Of a stretch of DNA of 64,000 nt, positions 56,756-64,000 are shown piece by piece. Where the stretch lies: contig NW_024067730.1 in the NCBI RefSeq assembly GCF_009389715.1, positions 310,001-374,000 of the forward strand, read 5' to 3'. How positions within the stretch are numbered: the first letter of the stretch is position 1; each line of letters starts with the position of its first letter. This stretch comes from Phoenix dactylifera. Lineage: Eukaryota; Streptophyta; Magnoliopsida; Arecales; Arecaceae. The notes under the pieces were generated by a model that searched no databases, was not told the origin of the DNA, and was given only the letters and a program-made list of their open reading frames with translations. The position numbers and the translations under genes are program-made.

Positions 56756-57117
56756 TAAATAAAATTATCCTAGTTAAGTTGAATAGCAATTGAAGACAGA
56801 GTGGTAGGTGTAGGCATGGAGTTAGAGGAGGATGCCGTGTAGATAGCTAAGGTTGAAGACTCCGATACCATATGGGAAAGAAAAATATTGTGGCAAATTT
56901 TTTCTACCTCAATCTTGTGCGGTGGTTATTATATATATTTATAGTTAAAAATGTACAGGAGCTTATAACTAGGTGATAGAAAGAAATAGTAAATATATTC
57001 CTAGGATCAATCCTAAATTTGTCATTCAAAATTTAAAATTTAAAATTTAAAAATTTTCAAATTATGGATCTTTAATATATGGCTTAATATGGAGCTGAGA
57101 TGAAGATATTGCCAACA
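56756..57117 (-). mobile_element. 5' LTR, primer binding site and gag start of the nested Copia element
   Basis: Read leftwards, an LTR of 245 bp starts TGTTGGCAATATC (57117) and ends CTTTCCCA (56873). Then comes TGGTATCGGAGT (56859-56870), one or two bases from the methionine-tRNA site. The gag ATG is at 56817, followed by SSIAIQLN, a stop, and DNF, a normal start of Copia gag. The frame is then cut at 56756 by the 3.05 kb element and resumes at 53700. Confidence 0.65.
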
Positions 57118-57869
57118 CTAATGTAACATTAGTTATTTAGTCCGAGCAAAGCAAGAAGTCTCACAGGAAAGAGATGTTTTGCACTTGAAATCTAATATGA
57201 GTTCTCCGAAAGCGAGCAATTAGTCTACCGGTTAATGGACTATTGCCTAGATTAGTTTTAAGTTCTTACATTTCGCTATTTGCTTATATTCTTCTTAACT
57301 TTATTTCTAACGTACTGATGAGATGGTGTTGTTGGTTGTGGTTTCACACTTGTTCTAGTGACAACTTCAGTTTCTCAGCTATTCATGCTTTGTCCAGCTC
57401 TGTATTCCCTTGATTGCAGCATATTCCTAAGCCAAGTTTCAATTTTTCGACCTTATTTGGCAATTATAAGCATCGGTACGCAGTTGAACCTTTTTATGCT
57501 TGGTATCTTCTTTTTTTTTTTTTTTTTACTGAAAATGCATGTTATCTTTCAAAAGTTGATTTCTTGTTTGAAGTGATGAAAAGAACCGCCCTCCCAAAGG
57601 GGAGTTTCAGTGCCCACCTTCCGACCAAGAGCTAATATTTTAATTGGCTTAAGGGAGGCCCCATGTGCATTAAAATATGCACGCTTAATAACTAAGCAAC
57701 TAGGGAAGAGAATTTTTTATTGTGAGGTCAATAGCCTATCGTATGTTGGTTTCCGCCTGCATTTATCCTGAAAGAAAATTCCTGACGTTACTCCATGTTG
57801 AAAATAATTTGACCAAAAACTGTTATGTCTTTATTTTATAGAAATATTATAAAAAAATAATTTGCTAGA
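57118..57869. other. Intergenic DNA, no gene seen
   Basis: Short + strand open frames rich in Phe and Leu surround a T run at 57511-57528 and match nothing I know. 57570-57700 has a few GC-richer words. No element border is evident. Confidence 0.35.
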
Positions 57870-58400
57870 ATAAAATCAGAAGATTGAAAAGAGTTTGCTT
57901 GGATCGAAGCGTGTGATATATACTGCCCTAAGAACGTGATTCGTCCCCTACATGCGGGTTTGGGGCGATCTCGTCTTCAAGGTACAACAACCTAGCTCAG
58001 TCCAATCCTCCTCTAATGAACACAATAGCTGGGGAGACTTGACCCGTTCGACTCCTTCAAATGCTTAAAAAAAAGACAAAAAGATAAAAAGAAAGAAAAG
58101 ATAGAAAGTAAAAAAGTTGAAGAGTGGAAGAACTCTGTCTGTAGAAGAAATTCTTTAGGAGACAGAGTACTAGATTGGATTAATCTGGATTAAGATTAAT
58201 CCCAAAGGAGTCTATTTATAGACTTTATCCGAAGACCGAAGAGATGCGATGGTTTTGAAGATACTTAATATTTTCGAAATACCGTATCTTCTTGAAAGCT
58301 AACGTTCTCTTTCGAAGAGTCACAGCTCTTCTGAAAAATATGTCTCAAGATTAGGAGATTAAAAAAAAAATTGTTTTTTTAATTAAAACTCCAGCACTCC
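57870..58400 (-). mobile_element. Possible LTR, - orientation
   Basis: On the - strand a TATA box (CTATAAATAG, about 58211-58220) is followed by a leader with repeated GATTAATC words. Further on is GATCGCCCCAAACCCGCATG, reminiscent of R-U5 DNA. No TG/CA borders, primer site or coding domains could be fixed, so the call is tentative. Confidence 0.3.
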
Positions 58401-60249
58401 CAGTCTTAAGAACTTCTTGTTTTCTTTGGTGGTGGCAGGTGGTGACGTCTTTAATAATTTAATTGGGGAACTTTATTTCATTATGTAGCTTTTTCTCCAC
58501 ATTAAAGGAGTCTCTTCATGCAAAGAGCCAACACTCACTTCTCAAAACACAAAGAACTCTCCCACCCACCCCAATGCTTTACAGGGAGATGCCAATGCCT
58601 GAAAAATCTTTATGTGCCTATCCCAATGTTGGAAAGTCCCATACAGACACTAAATTAATTTAACTGCAATTCCTTTTGTTCAAAACATATACAAAGATTT
58701 ATATGGCACATGCAATGCAAAAACAATGGAGAGTCATGGAAACACTGATGCAGAAACCTCCATGGATTTTCACAATCTGGATTGTTTCATGGATGAACTC
58801 CGACGAAGTTTTGCTGACATAGGAGCGAAGATTTTATTGTCCCATGATCCCATGACTGGTGCCATGGCTATGCATTAGATTCCTTGAGCTAATAAGATGC
58901 ACAACATTGATGGGAAGCATCCAAAAGATGACATACTCCTCTATTATTTGCTTTTAATCGGCAAGAATTCACCATCCATCTTCGTTTGTTTGAAGTGTCA
59001 GATTTTTCTCTCCTCGTAAGTATTTGGCACTACCACTAGGTTTATTTCCTAGAAGTACAGATTCACATGCAGCACTTAACTTGAAACTGCAGCTCAGCCA
59101 TTCCAAAAGCAAGGCCACGGCCACAACAAAAATATAGGTCAAATTGCAATAATTGAAACCAGCTATTGATACTTGGTGATACCTTGAGTTATTGTAACTA
59201 GAGGTGATTGTGGGTTGGGGTTGCATCTTTTGCACTGAAGAAGGATTCGCCCTCCTTCATGAGGCATCATCTATTGCATAGGTCTCATAGCACTCCAAAC
59301 ACCACATTCACCTACCTGCATGGATCTCAAAGTGACCAGTGGATGGTTTAAAGATGGATTTACGTGGAGGAAGATTTTTTTTTTTTTTTTTTTTTTGCGT
59401 GCTCGAACTGTACGGGGGCTTCTCTAGCTCAAGATCCTAAACCTGAGTCCAAGCTGACACTGCTAACAAGTTTGAACTCAGTACTTGGTCATTTTGATAG
59501 GAACATTGATATGTAGCCATTTGGTCTTGAGAAGAACCACATTTCAGTGGAAGAGGGAGAGAGATTTGGAACAGAAAGCCCTGATGCTGAGGGAAGGGGT
59601 GGACCACAGGCCATGGTGGCTACTACTTTCTTTATTGCGTGGGTTAGCATGTCTCTCTACCTTCCATTTGTGAATGATTGAAATGATGATGATCAGTGAA
59701 TTTGGTTGGCTGATTGCCGATGTGGAATGTGGAAAGGCACATGGGTTGTCAACCATTGACAGTCAAAAGACTCAAAGCCCCTCATGGTTGTGTAAAGTTG
59801 CCGCTAAGTCCTCTCTTTTATTAAGCCATAGTTAAAACTCTCCTCTTTAAAAGATTTTATTGGGAAAAAGAAAAACTAATGCAAGATTGTGGACATGTGC
59901 TAATATTTTATTAAATACCTACTAGAAAATTAACATTCTAGTAATTGCATATGCATATATCTTTATTGTAGTTTTATGACATTTAGGAGAGAATATCTAT
60001 TAGAAAAATGAAGTTGATTCTTCTCAGTTATATTTTTGTAAATGTAAAATAAAGATTTTCCTCCTTGTATTCCACTAGTTATATAACCTCTCAGATAATA
60101 TTGGAGAATTTAAAAGTATAGACAAGATTGGGACTTTTCTTTTCCTGGCACCAGACTCAATGTGGTGATTATGAGCCCTCTCTGCTTAACAATCTTCGGT
60201 GCATATAGTGAAAGAGAGAAATCATGAAATGAAAATGTGTCTAGAAAAT
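58401..60249. other. Intergenic DNA, no gene seen
   Basis: A poly(T) run lies at 59375-59396 with a GC-richer flank, possibly the tail of an old retroposon on the - strand. Open frames are short and unsupported. Confidence 0.35.
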
Positions 60250-61012
60250 CTATAATAGGTGTTGGTTTTACGTATGCAATTTATTGCCGTTGGAAATCAG
60301 TTCGACCAAGATGTTGAGCTATCGAGGATACTGGAGCGCTCAGAAGTCGGCTACTCATACCGGGAAGGTCAGATGAAGATCACGACATGTCTCCTATGTG
60401 GTTGTTTGATGGATGTTGTGTTCGGGCAATGATGGCTCCGATGATGGTCACTCTTGAGGTGGTGTAGAAGGGCAGAGAACTTGGTCGGACCTTCACTCCG
60501 ATACTGGACCTGACTTAAAATAGTAAAGATAAAGAAGTCCTCTTGCCGGAAAGTGTCAGCGGGGATACTTAAGTCTGATGGGTTCCCAGGAAATACTAGA
60601 AGTGCTGTAAGAGCAGCAAAGTGGCAGCGTATGGACATGAAGAGAGCACAAGAGTACTTACTTAGAGGATCCTATAGAAGTAGTTAATATAGGCGAGGGT
60701 CAATGCCCGTCACTAAAGAAATCGGACATGCGGATCAACCATTTCTAGTAATCAATTGTGCATCTCAAGGATCGCATGTACGTATTTCACCAGGACATCT
60801 CGCTCTATGCATCTTGCTTGTTCATCATGCCGTTATGGAATCGTTCACGATCATGGCCAAGTTGTGACTAGTTAGGGGCAGAGTTTGAAATTTGAAGGAC
60901 TCTCTGCGTGGCTCCAGGGTCAGCCATATAGCGAGCTTTGACTGGTTGGTTAGTGGCTTCGTGGAGAGCTCTTATTGGTTGGTTTGCCATATCAGATATG
61001 GTAAGTTCTGAG
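60250..61012 (-). other. Possible Gypsy-type LTR fragment
   Basis: The composition changes sharply to GC-richer sequence with many TCCGA, GTCGG and ATCGGAG words, in the manner of Gypsy LTRs. Nothing fixes the borders, and no coding domain adjoins it. The hAT element begins at its right edge. Confidence 0.3.
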
Positions 61013-61019
61013 TAGAGAT

Positions 61020-61275
61020 GAGCACTGGGCCGGGCCGCCCATGGTCCGGCACGGCCTGGCACGAAGCGGGCCGTGCTTGCTACAGTAACGTGTCGTGCCT
61101 AGCACGACCCATTAAAGGGGGCCGGGTTGGGTTACCACTTTCTGGCCCGCGGGCCGAGCCTGGCCCCCGGCACGGCCCATAAGGGCCTGGGCCCGGCACG
61201 GCCCGCGAGCTAGCCCGGAACGGCCCATAAGGGCCTGAACCGGGCCTGGGCCGGGCCAGACACGGCCCGTCCCCC
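61020..61275. repeat. GC-rich subterminal repeat block of the hAT element
   Basis: Repeated words are GGGCCGGGCC, GGCACGGCCC (five or more times) and CCATAAGGGCC (twice). The block is much more GC-rich than the rest of the element and probably holds transposase binding sites. Confidence 0.7.
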
Positions 61276-61564
61276 TTAAAATAAATGAAAATAATTTTTT
61301 TTAATAAATTAATAAATATTAAAAACTAAGGATTTATTAATATAAAGCCACCTTAATGGTGGGGGGTTTGGCATAGGCCCCTACAAGTTTATTAATTTAA
61401 ATCAAAATGGTACATGAAGGGAGGTTTGGACCTTGGTCTGACCTTCAGAATACAATAAGAAAGGAGAAAAAATAGAGATGACTCACTTTAACAATTAAAA
61501 AAATAAAAATGTACAATTATAAAAAATTAAGAAATCTTACTAATCATCAGTGATTCAGTATTCA

Positions 61565-63583
61565 CTATTCAGTAGTGTTTGTATCATCATCATCAGAGGA
61601 TGTTGTATTATGTCCACCTTTATCTTGAAGTCTCGCCTCAGCATCCAACCAATCTTTGAAGCAGAGAAGCATCTCAACCGTTTCGCCAGTCATCCTACTT
61701 CTCTTTTCGTCAAGAATACGCTGACCTGCACTAAAAGCGGATTCCGATGCTACTGTAGACATCGGCATAGCTAAAATATCGCGTGCAATTGCAGACATAA
61801 CAGGATATTGATTTTTAACACTCTTCCACCAAGATAATACATCTAGACTCTCTATTTGATTTTCATCATATGCAGACTGAAGATCATTTCGTAAATAAAA
61901 TTCTAGTTCACTACTTAAAGATGAAGAAGATGAAGATGAACTTGAAGCATGTGTGTGTTTTCTCTGTGCAATGAATGAAAAAATAGATGACGAACGAGAA
62001 CTACTAGAAGAAGAAATAGAGCTTTGTACGGAGAATCTAGATCCACGAATTTTTTCATCATATATAGCATAAATATCATAAAGAAGTTGTTTTACCTCAA
62101 TTTTAGCAGGTTCAGGATCTTGAATCATATTTTCACAGTATGCATCAAGTAAAATTAGCATACCATTTAATTTAACTCTTGGATCAAATACAGCAGCTAA
62201 GTTATGCATAGGACATATCTTGTCCCAATACTCATTCCATTTAGATTCCATTTGTTCAATAATAGGCATTAAAACATCATCATATCTATGTTCTGCAAAT
62301 TTTTGACTAATTATATATGCTTGTTGTAAAAATGAACATGAAGTTGGATAATAAATACCAGAAAGAACATTAGTAGCATTATGAAAACTAAGCAAAAAAT
62401 CTTCCAAAATTTTTTCTTTATTGCAATCAGTTTTAGTCAATGTAAAGCCTAATCCACGATCATTAATATATGCACTTAATAAGTTTTTATATGGGTATGC
62501 ATCATGTATCATGCTATATGTTGAGTTCCAACGAGTAATTACATCAAGTTTAAATTTTTTAAAATATTTACCATGATTTATACATAGTTCCTTAAATTCT
62601 TGAAGTCTTGATCTTGAAGCATGAATAAAAGAAACTGTATTTCTAATTTTTGAAATCACATCTTGAATCATGCCCATGCTAGCTTGAACAGAAAGATTTA
62701 AGATATGACATGCACATCTAATATGCAATAAATTTCCATTTAACATGGGATGCAATGAGTCCTTTAATAATGTAACAGCAGAATTATTATTAGATGCATT
62801 ATCAAAAGTAATAGACATAATTTTATCATTAATATTATATGAACATACAGTTTGATAAATGACATTTGAAATTTGTTGCCCAGAATGTGGAAAATCAAAA
62901 GCACGAAAAGCAAGAATACGTTTATTTAATTGCAATCAATATCAATATAATGAGCAGTAATGGCAATAAAACAATTACTACCTACAGATGCTGACCAAAT
63001 ATCAGAAGTTAATGAAATTTTTACTTTTAAAGTAGAAAGTGTTTCAATTAAAGTTTGTCTCATTGCTAAAAAGTTAGTCATAGCTACTCTTCTAAATGTA
63101 CGCCTACTAGTTCTTTTGTAAGCAGGTTGTAGGGTTTAATTGAACATATTTTTCAAAATTAAAAGATTCACATAAACTAAAAGGTAATTCATCCTTAACT
63201 ATCCATTTTACAAGTGCTTTTCTTTGATTTTCATGATTATATGCAAAATTACCTACAAGTGATCCCCCTTGTATATTAAGGGTACTTTGAGCATGAGAAT
63301 CATGCATTCTATGACTCTCTTGATGTCTTTTTAAATGGCCTGTTCCCCCACTACTACTACAACTATAAAGTTTGGCACATTTTTTACATTTTGCTTTCCA
63401 GACTCCATCAACCATAATTCTATCAAATTCATTCCATACAGCACTAGTCCTCTTATGAGAAGAGGTTTGATCTTCACTCGGTTCACTAGTTCTAGAGGAA
63501 CTAGGAACACGGGATTGGGGATTAGTTTCTTCTCCCTCAGAAACATGAGGAATGCCAAAATGACTTTCCTCAAAAGATGACAT
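61565..63583 (-). pseudogene. hAT transposase (RICESLEEPER-like), broken by two frameshifts
   Basis: The protein would bind the element ends and cut them out. From the start codon at 63583 the first frame runs 158 residues. It has a BED zinc finger: VWNEFDRI, then CKKC (C-x2-C) and HLKRHQESH. The frame is lost near 63130 by about one extra base (or two missing). A middle section (about 63125-62940) in another frame encodes the SLTSDIWSA motif with the first catalytic Asp. A second shift near 62937, where one base appears to be missing, enters a 456-codon frame (62935-61565). That frame has ITFDNASNNN (second Asp), RCACHILNL, ITRWNSTY, the FDPRVKL region and the C-terminal hATC dimerisation domain with SWWKSV, VASESAFSAG and MLLCFKDWL. 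Two Ser-rich runs (near residue 320 of that frame) lie between. No other stop is seen, so the damage is recent. Confidence 0.9.
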
Positions 63584-63889
63584 ATCTAAATTGATGAATG
63601 CAAAAAATAAAAACTAACCACAAGGAGGAATTGAGTAGAGGGTCAGAGGGCAGAGGTAGAGCCGAGATTCTGAGCTTCCTCTTGTGCTCTCAACAGGAGT
63701 GACCTTCTCTTCTCAACAGGAACCTCCTCTTGTGTAGCACTTGAACACTTGCTAAATGCAAACTAAAAATTAAATTGCTAGAAGAGCACTTTAGAAGAGA
63801 GAAATAGTAGTAGTAGAGAATGATTGAATAGTTGGTTTGGTGTGGTAAGAATGAGGGAGGAAAGGGGTATTTATAGGACTCCAATTTTT

Positions 63890-63982
63890 TTCCCAAAATA
63901 CCCCTCAAATTAGCCATTTTTGGACTGTTGGGAGGGGTATTTTGGAAAAAAACCAAAAAATAGCCGTTGGAAACGGCTATTT
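63890..63982. repeat. Two hairpin-forming inverted repeats near the window end
   Basis: CCAAAATACCCCTC (about 63893) pairs with GAGGGGTATTTTGG (about 63933), and ATAGCCGTTGGAAACGGCTAT at 63961-63981 is a 9-bp perfect stem with a 3-base loop. They lie in the upstream region of the hAT transposase gene. Confidence 0.8.
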
Positions 63983-64000
63983 TCTTCCCCCCTGCCAGAC

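Larger units (their letters stand above)
61013..64000 (-). mobile_element. hAT transposon, left end in window, right end beyond it
   Basis: The end TAGAGATGAGCACTGGGCC at 61013 fits the (C/T)AGRGRTGGGCA-type terminus of many plant hAT elements. A strikingly GC-rich subterminal block follows (61020-61275), with GGCCCGGCACGGCCC and CATAAGGGCC repeated in both orientations. The transposase gene fills 61565-63583. The other terminus and the eight-base target duplication cannot be checked because the window ends. Confidence 0.75.

Overview
This 64 kb window is nuclear DNA from a flowering plant with a large, transposon-rich genome. The evidence is spliced genes with GT/AG introns up to about 7 kb, a chloroplast-targeted sulfolipid enzyme, a eukaryotic ribosomal protein gene, and plant-type Copia, Gypsy, CACTA, hAT, MULE and Harbinger elements. 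The style of the repeats and the very long introns suggest a monocot, perhaps a palm, but that assignment is a guess.

Three host genes look intact. On the + strand at 17849-19775 is SQD1 (UDP-sulfoquinovose synthase, 483 aa, two coding exons). On the - strand at 21830-25778 is ribosomal protein eL30 (112 aa, five exons), with a telo-box just upstream. On the - strand at 30284-39479 is a PLAC8 / cell-number-regulator family protein (188 aa, three coding exons). A fourth locus at about 43.7-46.4 kb (- strand) is a truncated Sec14-like (CRAL-TRIO) gene of three exons, a fragment of a BPA1-like gene, and transposon coding sequence, next to one end of a CACTA element.

Layout: 0-6 kb holds a CpG-rich tract, a Copia LTR (1387-2905) and a second Copia 5' LTR with its primer binding site (3468-5816). 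5982-13391 is a Ty3/Gypsy-like, non-autonomous LTR element. It has a truncated 5' LTR, a decayed gag, no pol, two linked tandem arrays (84-bp and 119-bp units), and an antisense gene of the 'putative gypsy type transposon' family with its own TATA box. 13.4-17.8 kb is the SQD1 upstream region, with a solo LTR inside an inverted-repeat element. 17.8-40.7 kb is the genic core; its introns hold a SINE-like repeat and a Harbinger-type MITE. 40.7-50.6 kb holds a plastid psbA fragment, the CACTA/gene-fragment cluster, a MULE transposase relic and a MITE. 52.4-57.1 kb is a three-level nest: a Copia element on the - strand, split in its gag by a 3.05 kb terminal-inverted-repeat element, itself split by a 1081-bp CACTA element with a perfect GAA target duplication. 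61.0 kb to the end is a hAT element whose transposase is broken by two frameshifts.

The host genes are unrelated housekeeping or membrane genes and do not form a pathway together. The main interest lies in the mobile elements: an LTR element carrying an independently promoted antisense gene, two possible gene-capturing CACTA elements, and the datable nest. All statements come from reading the sequence; no database search was run.
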